Below, piece by piece: positions 51,666-59,760 of a stretch of 64,000 bases of DNA. The notes under the pieces were generated by a model, which was not told the DNA's origin, did no database searches, and saw nothing but the letters and a program-made list of their open reading frames with translations. Position 1 is the stretch's first letter, and every line of letters begins with the position of its first letter. The DNA is taken from the NCBI RefSeq assembly GCF_024181725.1, contig NZ_CP028908.1:2604001-2668000 (forward strand). The letters are read 5' to 3'. This DNA is from Bradyrhizobium sp. WD16. GTDB taxonomy: Bacteria; Pseudomonadota; Alphaproteobacteria; Rhizobiales; Xanthobacteraceae. A program made the translations under genes and the position numbers.

Positions 51666-52697
51666 CTATAGGCGCAGGATCCGTTCGGCGTTGCCGTGGC
51701 ACACCTTGGCGCGCACGGTTTCGCTGATCGGCGCGGATTCGATGAAGGCTCCGGCGGTTTTCGAATCCTCATAAGGATAGTCGACGGAGAACATGACGCT
51801 GTCCTCGCCGAGCGCTCCGATGGCGCCGACCAGCGCATTCGGGTCGCAGACGCCGGACGTGGTGATGGCGATGTTGCGCCTGATGATGGTGGAGGGCAAC
51901 TCGTCGTGCGAAAGTTCGACGCCCAGTTCCATTTGCCAGCGGCTGTCGAAGCGCCACAGCAGGTAAGGCAGCGTCTCGCCCATGTGGCCGAGGATGATCT
52001 TCAGCCTCGGAAAACGCTTGAAAGTTCCGGCGAAAACGAGGCGCAGCGCATGCGCGGCGGTGTCGGCCGTCCAGGCCCAGACCGGGCCGTTGAGCTCGGG
52101 CCGGTCTGCAAACATCGCTGGTTGGTCGGCGAGCTCGCCGGGATGAAGGTAGACTGGAACATCCAGGTCCTGCACGCGCTCCCAGAACGGCAGGTACATG
52201 TCGGCGTCGAGATAGTGTCCCCCGGTCTGTCCGTTGATGAGCGCGCCCTTGAAGCCAAGCTCCTTGACGGCGCGCTCCAGTTCGGCAGCGGCGGCTACGC
52301 CGTCTTGCGTCGGAAGATGGGCAAATCCGGCGTATCTGCGCGGCCGCTTCTGCACTTCCCGCGCCAGCAGGTCATTGGCCTCGCGCGCGAGGCGAATCGC
52401 AGTGCTGGTGTCGGCAGCCGCCTGTGCACCCGGCGTCGTCGCCGACAGCACGGCAAGATCGATGCCGGCCATGTCCATCGCCTCCAACCGCAGCTGGTCG
52501 AAGTCGACGAGGCGACGCTCGATGTCGGCGAACAGCGTATCGCTCCGAGTCGGCCTGGCGACGTATTTCTTGGCGAGCTCCGCCGTCGCAAAGTGCTCCT
52601 CGAGAGCGATCTTGCGAGTGGGGACCACGGCCTTGGCCTCGGGATTTTGCATCGGGGTGGCGGCAACTCCCCCGTCGCGCCGGCTAAGGTCGGTCAT
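51666..52697 (-). CDS. amidohydrolase 2 family protein (ACMSD/resorcylate decarboxylase-like)
   Basis: A 343-residue TIM-barrel metal enzyme. The N-terminal metal site reads LEEHF (Glu-x-His), a histidine follows in YLHPGEL, another in LGHMGETLPY, and the catalytic Asp is in FSVDYPYE. The pattern fits the ACMSD/gamma-resorcylate decarboxylase/2,3-dihydroxybenzoate decarboxylase group, so decarboxylation or hydrolysis of an aromatic or related acid is plausible, without a specific substrate. The start at 52697 is followed by a 25-residue lead before the first strand. Confidence 0.85.
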   Translation of the reverse strand: MTDLSRRDGGVAATPMQNPEAKAVVPTRKIALEEHFATAELAKKYVARPTRSDTLFADIERRLVDFDQLRLEAMDMAGIDLAVLSATTPGAQAAADTSTAIRLAREANDLLAREVQKRPRRYAGFAHLPTQDGVAAAAELERAVKELGFKGALINGQTGGHYLDADMYLPFWERVQDLDVPVYLHPGELADQPAMFADRPELNGPVWAWTADTAAHALRLVFAGTFKRFPRLKIILGHMGETLPYLLWRFDSRWQMELGVELSHDELPSTIIRRNIAITTSGVCDPNALVGAIGALGEDSVMFSVDYPYEDSKTAGAFIESAPISETVRAKVCHGNAERILRL

Positions 52698-52767
52698 GCG
52701 CAGATAGCCCCTATGTCGCGCTTGATGCTCTCATGGGGCGCCGCATCTCATCAGGCCGCCGCGCCCC

Positions 52768-53325
52768 TTACGGATCGAGCTCGGTATCCCAGTAGAGATA
52801 GTCGAGCCAGCTGTCGTGCAGGTAGTTCGGCGGAAACAACCGGCCGTTGCGATGGAGCTGGTGGACTGTCGGCGCGTAGGGCGCCTGCCGCGGAAACATC
52901 CTGGCCTGCTCCGGCGTCAGGTTGCCCTTCCTCAGATTGCAGGGCGAGCAGGCGGCGACGACGTTTTCCCAGGTGGTCTGGCCGCCCCGGGAGCGCGGAA
53001 TGACATGGTCGAAGGTCAGGTCGTCGTTGGCGGTGCAGTACTGGCAGGAAAACTTGTCGCGCAGGAAAACGTTGAAACGGGTGAAGGCGGGATGGGTGCT
53101 CGGTTTGACGAAGGACTTGAGCGACACCACGCTCGGCAGCTGCATTTCGAAGGAGGGGCTGTGGACCGCGTGGTCGTAATTGGCGACGATGTTGACGCGA
53201 TCAAGAAACACCGCCTTGATCGCGTCTTGCCACGACCAAAGCGAGAGCGGGTAGTAACTCAGCGGCCGGAAGTCCGCGTTCAAGACCAGCGCCGGCCAGC
53301 CGCCGTGTGGAACATGTGCGTTCAA
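52768..53325 (-). CDS. HNH endonuclease family protein
   Basis: A 185-residue HNH protein. The zinc ribbon has CQYC near residue 94 and CSPC near residue 130; the HNH core is FDHVIPRSRGG with the catalytic His, and the ENVVAAC segment supplies Asn. Proteins of this sequence are widespread single genes in Hyphomicrobiales; their biological role is not established. Its last 31 codons are duplicated at 50085-50177. Confidence 0.9.
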   Translation of the reverse strand: MNAHVPHGGWPALVLNADFRPLSYYPLSLWSWQDAIKAVFLDRVNIVANYDHAVHSPSFEMQLPSVVSLKSFVKPSTHPAFTRFNVFLRDKFSCQYCTANDDLTFDHVIPRSRGGQTTWENVVAACSPCNLRKGNLTPEQARMFPRQAPYAPTVHQLHRNGRLFPPNYLHDSWLDYLYWDTELDP

Positions 53326-53433
53326 GTAACGCTCCTGGTGTCCCGACTGCGAAGCAGCAATGATTCCAGATACTACATGCAGCGTGACGCCATTGTGAAG
53401 AGCGTTTAGACGGGCCCAAAATGGGCGTTTTGT

Positions 53434-53553
53434 TCATGTTGCGAGCGACAAAATGTGGCCATCTCGTGGGCTGACGCGGCCCGCCAGGGTGTCCCGGTAG
53501 ACCTGTTCGAGCGCCGACCGCATCCGAGTGTCCTCCAGTTGCGCCCCTCGCAT
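53434..53553 (-). CDS. possible 39-residue small protein
   Basis: A short minus-strand frame starting at an ATG at 53553 and ending in TGA. It reads as an amphipathic helix (MRSALEQVYRDTLAGRV) followed by SPRDGHILSLAT. The even spread of charged and hydrophobic residues looks more like a real peptide than neighbouring shadow frames, but no family or ribosome site is recognised. It lies between the glycosylase gene and the HNH gene on the same strand. Confidence 0.3.
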   Translation of the reverse strand: MRGAQLEDTRMRSALEQVYRDTLAGRVSPRDGHILSLAT

Positions 53554-53600
53554 GTGTTTGCACGCGGCGAGCGCAACAACCGTGTGACATTGTCGCGCCT

Positions 53601-54374
53601 TCAGGGCTTCGCGCGTTTCAAACGCTCGCTCGCGGCGGGCTTCGCCTCGGGCCTGGAGCGGCGGTCGGCGTTCGGGTTCCGCGCCGGCTTGGTCGCTGGT
53701 TCCGTTCCTGCCTCCACCGGTGCCAGTGCCGGCGCCGCGGCGAAACCGGGCGCCTTGGCGAGCTTGTAATAGGCCCAGAACAGGTGGGCCGCGGCGCCGC
53801 GCCACGGTCGCCAGGCGTCGCCGAGCGCGATGGTTTCCTTGGTGCCCGGCCGTGTCGGCAGAACGAAGGCGATCCGGATCGCTTCCTGCACCGCGAGGTC
53901 GCCGGCCGGCCAGGCGTCGCCATGGCCGAGGCAGAACAGGAGATAGATGTCCGCGGTCCAGGGGCCGATGCCGTGCAACGCAATCAGCCGCGCATGGGCT
54001 TCGTCGGCCGGCGCCCCGGCGAGTTCGTCGAGGTCGAGATGGCCTTTCATCACCTCGCCGGCGATTGCCTTGAGCGTCCTGATCTTCGCCGCGGAGAGCC
54101 CGAGCCGGCCGAGCCGATCGGTCCGGGCGCGGCGGATTCGCTCGGCGTCGAGCGGCGTGACGGCGGCCGACAGGCGCGCCCAGATCGCCGCCGCGGCATG
54201 GGTCGACAGTTGCTGGCCGCAGATCGTCGAGGCGAGGCCGGCAAAGCCCGGCTCCCGTCGCCGCAGGGCGGGCATGCCGGTCAGGGCGAGGAGCGGCGCG
54301 AGGCGCGGATCGCGCAAGGTCAGTTCGCCGAGCGCGCGGTCGAGGTCGGCCTGGGTATGCAGATGCTGGGTCAT
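53601..54374 (-). CDS. DNA-3-methyladenine glycosylase II (AlkA-like)
   Basis: A 257-residue HhH-GPD glycosylase. The helix-hairpin-helix reads LHGIGPWTADIYLL near residue 138, followed by the catalytic Asp in WPAGDLAVQEAI. The N-terminal region contains FAGLASTICGQQLS, common in AlkA-type enzymes. It removes alkylated bases in base excision repair. The C-terminal 40 residues form a Lys/Arg/Pro-rich tail of low complexity. The start at 54374 was chosen because the residues upstream belong to a repeat-containing intergenic region. Confidence 0.9.
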   Translation of the reverse strand: MTQHLHTQADLDRALGELTLRDPRLAPLLALTGMPALRRREPGFAGLASTICGQQLSTHAAAAIWARLSAAVTPLDAERIRRARTDRLGRLGLSAAKIRTLKAIAGEVMKGHLDLDELAGAPADEAHARLIALHGIGPWTADIYLLFCLGHGDAWPAGDLAVQEAIRIAFVLPTRPGTKETIALGDAWRPWRGAAAHLFWAYYKLAKAPGFAAAPALAPVEAGTEPATKPARNPNADRRSRPEAKPAASERLKRAKP

Positions 54375-54430
54375 CGGACAGCACGAGTTTGGCGGGATTC
54401 GCGGCCGCGTGCAAACCGCGGAAATTGCGG

Positions 54431-54510
54431 GCCAGTGCGGCGTCTCGCAATTGCCTATGCCCTTCGCGGCAAGCCCCTGTAGGCAATTGCGAGACATAAG
54501 CCGCACTAGC
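54431..54510. repeat. palindromic repeat, copy 1
   Basis: About 80 bases with inverted arms: the left arm GCCAGTGCGG plus TCTCGCAATTGCCT matches the reverse complement of the right arm, which ends GCACTAGC, apart from a 4-base indel and one mismatch. The terminal CTAGTGCGG type of end is shared with the copy at 63363-63439. It lies upstream of the glycosylase gene and 11 bases from copy 2. Confidence 0.6.
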
Positions 54511-54521
54511 TTTTTGATTTT

Positions 54522-54598
54522 GCTAGTGTCCCGATGTCTCCGAATGACCGTGCGAGGGTGAGGCAAATGAAGCGGTAATTCGGAGACAGGACACTAGC
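54522..54598. repeat. palindromic repeat, copy 2
   Basis: A 77-base element bounded by GCTAGTGTCC and GGACACTAGC. The arms extend inward through TGTCTCCGAAT and its inverse ATTCGGAGACA, with a 3-base indel, around a roughly 20-base centre. The ends match those of the element at 63363-63439, which has the same length but a different interior. Candidate non-autonomous element or extragenic palindrome. Confidence 0.6.
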
Positions 54599-54881
54599 TT
54601 GCCGCCACCAGCCGGGGCAATTCGGGTGGACAGGAACTCATGGTTGTCGCAGGCGGCGCGCCTGCGCATCGTCGCGCCATGTCCGGCGGTGTCCCGTCCA
54701 ACGTTCGTAGCGGCCAAGGCTGGTTCCCTATGCCGACCGCAGCGTTGTTCGCCGGGACGGCCGCAACGTTGCCGAACATCCTCGCTCGTTCGGCCGTGGT
54801 GAGGCCACCTGCGATCCGCTGCGTTACGCGGCAATCGCCGGCCGATTGTGCCGGCTGCCACAACCTCCGGATGACCGTCTG
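54599..54881. other. intergenic region, no gene recognised
   Basis: Some 280 bases between palindromic repeat copy 2 and the istB remnant. Open frames exist on both strands but none looks like a known protein. It may be part of a decayed insertion. Confidence 0.35.
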
Positions 54882-55002
54882 ATGGAACACACCTAAATCT
54901 TCGACTTGATGGGCGAATTCGAGCTGTGCGGCATGAAGGCCGCCTTCGGCGAGATGATGGGAACTGCGATCATGCGCCAACACGAACCGCAGCGCATCGT
55001 AA
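54882..55002 (+). pseudogene. IS21-family istB remnant
   Basis: The frame reads MEHT, a TAA stop at 54894-54896, then IFDLMGEFELCGMKAAF and MRQHEPQRIV. From memory this corresponds to the N-terminus of IS21-type IstB helper ATPases of the MGELKLYGMKAAYDE...KRQHEPQRIVGDLL kind; the internal TAA is one change from CAA. Similarity ends abruptly at 55002 and the Walker motifs are missing. It appears to be the scar of an insertion sequence just upstream of the mmo promoter. Confidence 0.55.
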
Positions 55003-55034
55003 CTACAATGAAGCTGAATTCGTATCGTTGTTCC

Positions 55035-55049
55035 GACATGTTCAATGTC
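55035..55049. promoter_or_regulatory. palindrome upstream of the mmoX promoter, activator site candidate
   Basis: GACAT-GTTCA-ATGTC is a 5+5 perfect palindrome located about 135-150 bases before the -24 element, the distance at which sigma-54 activators such as MmoR usually bind. No second copy was seen, so support is limited. Confidence 0.35.
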
Positions 55050-55183
55050 AAATTTCTATACACCTGGATGGATAGGATCGATTCAGATCGTCGGCTATGC
55101 ATTTTCGTTCGACTCTCCGTGCATTCCGTTTAAGTCTTTGACAAGCTTCGAAGTGTCAGCGGAACGTGATCGTCATGAGAGAT

Positions 55184-55198
55184 TGGCACCGCATTTGC
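55184..55198 (+). promoter_or_regulatory. sigma-54 promoter of the mmo operon
   Basis: TGGCAC-CGCAT-TTGC matches the -24/-12 consensus (TGGCAC-N5-TTGC) at every base. Transcription would begin near 55210, giving a leader of about 100 bases to the mmoX ATG at 55310. The sigma-54 activator gene mmoR in the same operon supports its use. Confidence 0.88.
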
Positions 55199-55309
55199 GC
55201 TATACTTTAGTACGCCTCACCCGTTCGAATTTGATGCGTCACAGACGAAGCATCCGGTCACAGCACCAGAGCTTTCACTAGGTGGGGTCCAGGGAGGAGA
55301 AACAGGTCC

Positions 55310-56890
55310 ATGGCAATAAGTTCCGCGACCAAAGCAGCGACGGACGCACTCGGCGCCAATCGAGCTCCAACCAGCGTCAACCCACAGGAAGTTCACCGCT
55401 GGCTGCAGAGTTTCAATTGGGATTTCGCTCAGAACCGGACGAAATATCCAACCAAATATCACATGGCGAACGACACCAAGGAGCAGTTCAAGCTCATCGC
55501 CAAGGAATATGCGCGGATGGAGTCGGTCAAGGACGAACGGCAGTTCGGCACCTTGCTCGACGGCCTGACCCGTCTTGACGCCGGCAACCGCGTGCATCCG
55601 CGCTGGGGCGAGACGATGAAGGTCGCGTCGAACTTCCTCGAAGTCGGCGAGTATAACGCGATCGCTGCCACGGGCATGCTGTGGGACTCGGCGACCGCCG
55701 CCGAGCAGAAGAACGGCTATCTCGCGCAGGTGCTCGACGAGATCCGCCATACGCATCAATGCGGCTTCATCAACTATTACTTCGCCAAGCACTATCACGA
55801 TCCCGCCGGCCACAACGATGCCCGTCGCACACGTGCGATCGGACCGCTTTGGAAGGGGATGAAGCGGGTGTTCGCCGACGGCTTCATATCCGGCGACGCC
55901 GTTGAATGTTCGGTCAATCTTCAATTGGTCGGCGAGGCCTGCTTCACCAATCCGTTGATCGTGGCTATCACTGAATGGGCTTCGGCCAATGGCGACGAAA
56001 TCACGCCGACGGTGTTTTTGTCGATCGAAACAGACGAGCTTCGCCACATGGCGAATGGCTATCAGACCGTCGTTTCGATCGCCAATGATCCGGCGGCGCA
56101 GAAATATCTCAACACCGATCTCAACAACGCATTCTGGACCCAGCAGAAATATTTCACGCCTGTGCTCGGCATGCTGTTCGAATACGGTTCGAAGTTCAAG
56201 GTCGAGCCTTGGGTGAAGACCTGGAATCGCTGGGTCTATGAGGATTGGGGTGGGATCTGGATCGGCCGCCTCGCGAAATATGGCGTGAATTCGCCGCCGA
56301 GCCTGCGCGATGCCAAGAAGGATGCCTATTGGGCACACCACGATCTGTTCTTGCTCGCTTACGCTCTCTGGCCGACCGGCTTCTTCCGGCTTTCGCTGCC
56401 GGATGAGGAAGATATGGAATGGTTCGAGGCGAATTATCCGGGCTGGGATGAGCATTACGGCAAGATCCTGCGCGAATGGAAAGCGCTCGGCTGCGAGGAT
56501 CCCAAGAGCGGGTTCCTGCCGATCCAGTGGCTCCTCGATCACGGGCATAAGGTTTATATCGACCGCCCGTCGCAGGTGCCGTTCTGCCCCACGCTTGCCA
56601 AATGCTCCGGATCGCTCAGGGTGCATGAGTTCAACGGACAGAAACACGCCTTCGCCGACGATTGGGGTGAACGCCAATGGCTGGCCGAGCCGGAGCGCTA
56701 CGAATGCCACAATATCTTCGAGCAATATAGCGGCCGCGAACTTTCCGATGTGGTCGTCGAGGGGCACGGGGTTCGTGCCGACGGCAAGACCTTGATTGGT
56801 CAGCCGCATGTGCGCGGCGATCAATTGTGGACCGTCGAGGATCTCAGGCGTGCCAATTGCGTCTTCGCGGACCCGCTCGCAACGCTTTGA
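55310..56890 (+). CDS. mmoX: soluble methane monooxygenase hydroxylase alpha subunit MmoX
   Basis: A 526-residue catalytic subunit, aligning without visible gaps with Methylococcus MmoX over the first 300 residues. All diiron ligands are present in the same numbering: Glu114, Glu144, His147, Glu209, Glu243 and His246. Residue 151 is Cys (DEIRHTHQC), the position that separates true methane monooxygenases from propane, butane and alkene monooxygenases of the same superfamily. It oxidises methane to methanol with oxygen and electrons from MmoC. GGGAGGAG precedes the ATG. It is first in the operon behind a sigma-54 promoter. Confidence 0.97.
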   Translation: MAISSATKAATDALGANRAPTSVNPQEVHRWLQSFNWDFAQNRTKYPTKYHMANDTKEQFKLIAKEYARMESVKDERQFGTLLDGLTRLDAGNRVHPRWGETMKVASNFLEVGEYNAIAATGMLWDSATAAEQKNGYLAQVLDEIRHTHQCGFINYYFAKHYHDPAGHNDARRTRAIGPLWKGMKRVFADGFISGDAVECSVNLQLVGEACFTNPLIVAITEWASANGDEITPTVFLSIETDELRHMANGYQTVVSIANDPAAQKYLNTDLNNAFWTQQKYFTPVLGMLFEYGSKFKVEPWVKTWNRWVYEDWGGIWIGRLAKYGVNSPPSLRDAKKDAYWAHHDLFLLAYALWPTGFFRLSLPDEEDMEWFEANYPGWDEHYGKILREWKALGCEDPKSGFLPIQWLLDHGHKVYIDRPSQVPFCPTLAKCSGSLRVHEFNGQKHAFADDWGERQWLAEPERYECHNIFEQYSGRELSDVVVEGHGVRADGKTLIGQPHVRGDQLWTVEDLRRANCVFADPLATL

Positions 56891-56897
56891 TCATCTC

Positions 56898-56931
56898 TTC
56901 GTCAGACCGGCGACGGTGCCGGTCTGACGAA
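56898..56931. other. 14-bp perfect hairpin between mmoX and mmoY
   Basis: Arms 56898-56911 and 56918-56931 pair without mismatch around a 6-base loop. No T tract follows. In the mRNA it would form a very stable structure 8 bases after the mmoX stop, suited to protecting the mmoX end or limiting read-through. Confidence 0.75.
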
Positions 56932-57000
56932 CATGTCAGACACATAAACGGCATGGTCGATTCAAGACCATAAAATAGAAATCAACCGGGGAAACGACCG

Positions 57001-58182
57001 ATGGCTATCGCCACAGCGACGACGACCAAGCGTGGTCTTACGGATCCCGAAAGGGCCGCGAAGATCCTTGCAGCTATCCCAGACCACGAACTCGATACGC
57101 AGCGCCGGATGAATTATTTCGTTGAACCGCGGTGGAAGCGGCTCAGCGAATACGAAATCTTGACGGTTTACAGTCAGCCGAACCCGGATTGGATCGCGGG
57201 CGGTCTCGACTGGGGTGACTGGACGCAGAAGTTTCATGGCGGCCGGCCGTCCTGGGGTAATGAGAGCACCGAGCTTCGGACCACCGACTGGTTCCGTCAT
57301 CGCGATCCGGCGCGCCGTTGGCATGCTCCCTATGTCAAGGACAAGGCGGAGGAATGGCGCTACACGACGCGTTTCCTCGAGGCCTATTCGGCGGAAGGCG
57401 CGGTCCGTTCCATCGACCCGAGATGGCGCGACGAGATTCTTGCCAAATATTGGGGCGCGCTGCTGTTCAGCGAATATGGGCAGTTCAACGCCCATTCCTC
57501 GGTGGCGCGTGACGCGCTGTCGGATACGATCCGCTCCACGGCGACATTTGCCGCGCTCGACAAGGTCGACTGCGCACAGATGATCCAGCTCGAGCGTAAC
57601 TTCCTGGCGAAGATCGTTCCCGGCTTTCCGGAATCGACGGAAGGGCCGAAGAACATCTGGCTCAGCGACCCGGTCTATAGGTCGGCGCGCACGACCGTGG
57701 AAGAGTTCTGGCAAGGCATCCAGGATTTCAACGAGATCCTGTGGGCGGTGCACGGTGTCTATGATCCTTTGTTCGGTCAGTTCGCCCGCCGCGAATTCTT
57801 CGGCCGCATGGCAGCCCGTTACGGCGATTCGCTGACGCCGTTCTTCCTCGGTCAAACCCAGACTTATTTCCAGACCACCAAAGCCGCGATGAGCGACCTC
57901 TTCTTCTATTCTCTGGGCGATGATCCGGAGTTCGGCGATCACAACCGGACCTGGCTCCGCGTCTGGACGGAGAAGTGGCTGAAGAGGACTGCCGACTCCC
58001 TGCACGACTTCCTCGGCATCTACGCAAAGGTCGAGAAAGTGCCGGGGCTCAGTGACAAGGCGGGCATCGTCGCCGCGGTGTCCCGTGTCGTGAACGACTG
58101 GGTTGAGGATTATGCGAAAAGGATCGACTTCAAGGTCGATGCCGATCAACTCGTCGCCAGCATCACGCGCGACGTCAAGTGA
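57001..58182 (+). CDS. mmoY: soluble methane monooxygenase hydroxylase beta subunit MmoY
   Basis: A 393-residue beta subunit of the (alpha-beta-gamma)2 hydroxylase. It is helical and carries no metal site; the GGLDWGDWTQKFHGGRP and ESTELRTTDWFRHRDP segments near the N-terminus are typical. Length agrees with the about 389 residues of the Methylococcus protein. GGGGAAAC precedes the ATG. It follows mmoX after a 110-base spacer with a strong hairpin. Confidence 0.95.
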   Translation: MAIATATTTKRGLTDPERAAKILAAIPDHELDTQRRMNYFVEPRWKRLSEYEILTVYSQPNPDWIAGGLDWGDWTQKFHGGRPSWGNESTELRTTDWFRHRDPARRWHAPYVKDKAEEWRYTTRFLEAYSAEGAVRSIDPRWRDEILAKYWGALLFSEYGQFNAHSSVARDALSDTIRSTATFAALDKVDCAQMIQLERNFLAKIVPGFPESTEGPKNIWLSDPVYRSARTTVEEFWQGIQDFNEILWAVHGVYDPLFGQFARREFFGRMAARYGDSLTPFFLGQTQTYFQTTKAAMSDLFFYSLGDDPEFGDHNRTWLRVWTEKWLKRTADSLHDFLGIYAKVEKVPGLSDKAGIVAAVSRVVNDWVEDYAKRIDFKVDADQLVASITRDVK

Positions 58183-58194
58183 AGGGAAGCGGAC

Positions 58195-58608
58195 ATGACA
58201 GCGCGCAATGCATATAACGCCGGCATCATGAAGAAAACCGGTGAGGATTTCGCCAAGGAATTCTTCGCCGAAGAAAACCAGGTCGTCCATGAATCGAATA
58301 CGGTCGTTCTGGTGCTCATGAAGAGCGACGAGATCGATGCGATCGTGGAAGACATCATTTTGGGTGACGAAGCGAAGCGCAACCCGACTTTGGTCGTCGA
58401 GGACCGCGCCGGCTTCTGGTGGATCAAGGCCGACGGCAAGATTGAAGTCGATACCGAGAAGGCGGCCGATCTGCTCGGTAAGACCTACAGCATTTACGAC
58501 TTTCTCGTGAATGTCTCATCGACCATCGGCCGTGCCTATACGTTCGGAAACACGTTCACGATCACGTCCGAATTGATGGGCCTCGATCGCAAGCTCGCCG
58601 ATATTTGA
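58195..58608 (+). CDS. mmoB: soluble methane monooxygenase coupling protein MmoB
   Basis: A 137-residue regulatory/coupling protein (component B) without cofactors, which binds the hydroxylase, opens substrate access and tunes its redox state. NTVVLVLMKSDEIDAIVEDII and FWWIKADGKIEVD are family segments. Normal length. It begins 12 bases after mmoY. Confidence 0.95.
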   Translation: MTARNAYNAGIMKKTGEDFAKEFFAEENQVVHESNTVVLVLMKSDEIDAIVEDIILGDEAKRNPTLVVEDRAGFWWIKADGKIEVDTEKAADLLGKTYSIYDFLVNVSSTIGRAYTFGNTFTITSELMGLDRKLADI

Positions 58609-58632
58609 GGGATTGAAAGGGAGGAGACGAAA

Positions 58633-59145
58633 ATGCCCGACTACAAAATCCATGACAATCCCATCCGCTCGGAGTGGCAGGAAAAGATCGGCGAACTGAA
58701 GTCCGTGAAGGACGCCACCGCGTTCATACAGGACTTCCGGAAGAAATATACGTCGCCGTTTCGTACCAGCTATGCGCTCAACGTCGACTATCTCTTCATC
58801 GAGGCGAAGATCGAGGAGCGGCTTGCCGTGCTCAAGACGTCGACGTCTTCTGCGGCCGACCTGCTTTCCAAGGCGACCACGGGAGAGGTTGCGCAAAAGG
58901 TCGCCGATTCCTGGATCGCCAAAATGGATGCGGAGAAGGACAAGTTCGCCGCGGAGAAAATCCTGATCACCTTCCGGCAGCTTTATAAGCCGCCGGTGCT
59001 TCCCGTGAACGTGTTTTTTAAAGTCGATGCGTATCTCGGCAGCCGCCTCATGGAACTGCGTAATAGCGATTATTACGCGGATTCCCTCGAGGAGCTGCGC
59101 AAGAAGCGCGGCGTCAAGGTGTTGAAGCTCGGCAACGCAGCGTAA
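58633..59145 (+). CDS. mmoZ: soluble methane monooxygenase hydroxylase gamma subunit MmoZ
   Basis: A 170-residue gamma subunit of the hydroxylase, helical, with the N-terminal [14 protein letters not shown] segment and the [13 protein letters not shown] region. It stabilises the hydroxylase and has no cofactor. Length is as expected. GGGAGGAGA lies just upstream of the ATG, and the gene begins 24 bases after mmoB. Confidence 0.95.
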   Translation: MPDYKIHDNPIRSEWQEKIGELKSVKDATAFIQDFRKKYTSPFRTSYALNVDYLFIEAKIEERLAVLKTSTSSAADLLSKATTGEVAQKVADSWIAKMDAEKDKFAAEKILITFRQLYKPPVLPVNVFFKVDAYLGSRLMELRNSDYYADSLEELRKKRGVKVLKLGNAA

Positions 59146-59161
59146 CAGCGGCCTGAGTGTT

Positions 59162-59190
59162 CGGGCGCCCGCGGTCTTGCCGGGCGCCCG
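59162..59190. other. hairpin between mmoZ and mmoD
   Basis: CGGGCGCCCG occurs at 59162-59171 and again at 59181-59190; each copy is self-complementary and the two can pair over a 9-base loop. An outer GGCCTG...CAGGCC pair may extend it. No T tract follows. Confidence 0.6.
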
Positions 59191-59212
59191 GAGCAGGCCC
59201 AAAGGGGGTTCT

Positions 59213-59533
59213 ATGAAACGGGTAATGGTCGAAGAGGCTCCCGATGACCCGGCATCGGCGAACGCCTTCCAGCGGAGCGCAGGTTCCGCGGTGGTCGCAG
59301 GCTTCAAGGACGCGGCAAGTGCTCCGGTCGAGATCTTCGACGACGGCCAATATCGTGCCTTCGTTCAGGATCTTGAATGTGTCTGGCGGTGGGAAATTCA
59401 CAGAGATGGCCAGTTCGTTCAGGAGGGCTGTTCGTTGAGCGAAGGCTCGTCTCGAGAAGCCGTCGGCCACGTGATGTCGTTTTTTCGGCGGCGGGACCTT
59501 CGGCAGCGGATCGGGTCGATAAACCGCGAATAG
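59213..59533 (+). CDS. mmoD: MmoD, sMMO operon regulatory/assembly protein
   Basis: A 106-residue protein equivalent to MmoD (OrfY). The C-terminal block from DLECVWRWEI to FVQEGCSLSE and SREAVGHVMSFF is conserved among sMMO operons. MmoD binds the hydroxylase in vitro and has been proposed to take part in copper-switch regulation with methanobactin, but its function is not settled. The ATG at 59213 is preceded by AAAGGGGG; a start 36 bases upstream would lie close to the hairpin and is less likely. Confidence 0.9.
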   Translation: MKRVMVEEAPDDPASANAFQRSAGSAVVAGFKDAASAPVEIFDDGQYRAFVQDLECVWRWEIHRDGQFVQEGCSLSEGSSREAVGHVMSFFRRRDLRQRIGSINRE

Positions 59534-59579
59534 AGCCGCGGCCACCGCCGGCTCTATGGATCGCGGCGCATCGCGCCGC
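59530..59579. other. two consecutive hairpins between mmoD and mmoC
   Basis: ATAGAGCCG (59530-59538) pairs with CGGCTCTAT (59549-59557), and GCGGCG (59563-59568) pairs with CGCCGC (59574-59579). The first begins at the mmoD stop codon. The whole mmoD-mmoC spacer is 227 bases and contains no recognised gene, leaving room for an internal promoter or processing site. Confidence 0.6.
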
Positions 59580-59760
59580 CACCAGATAAAATCAACCCAT
59601 CGTAAATGGCACATGCGGTTACGCATGGGCGGACTCCAGTTGCGTGCCATCGTCATCGATCGATGACGTCCTGCAACACGCGGCGAAAACAGCGTGAATT
59701 GGACACCGGCACGAACGAAATCTGTCGATTAAACTTCTTTAAACCTGTGAAGAGGCCAAA

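Noticed and set aside
53412-53430. GCCCAAAATGGGC hairpin followed by T residues as a terminator
   Set aside because: The stem is only 5 bp and no plus-strand gene ends there; it lies in the upstream region of the HNH gene.
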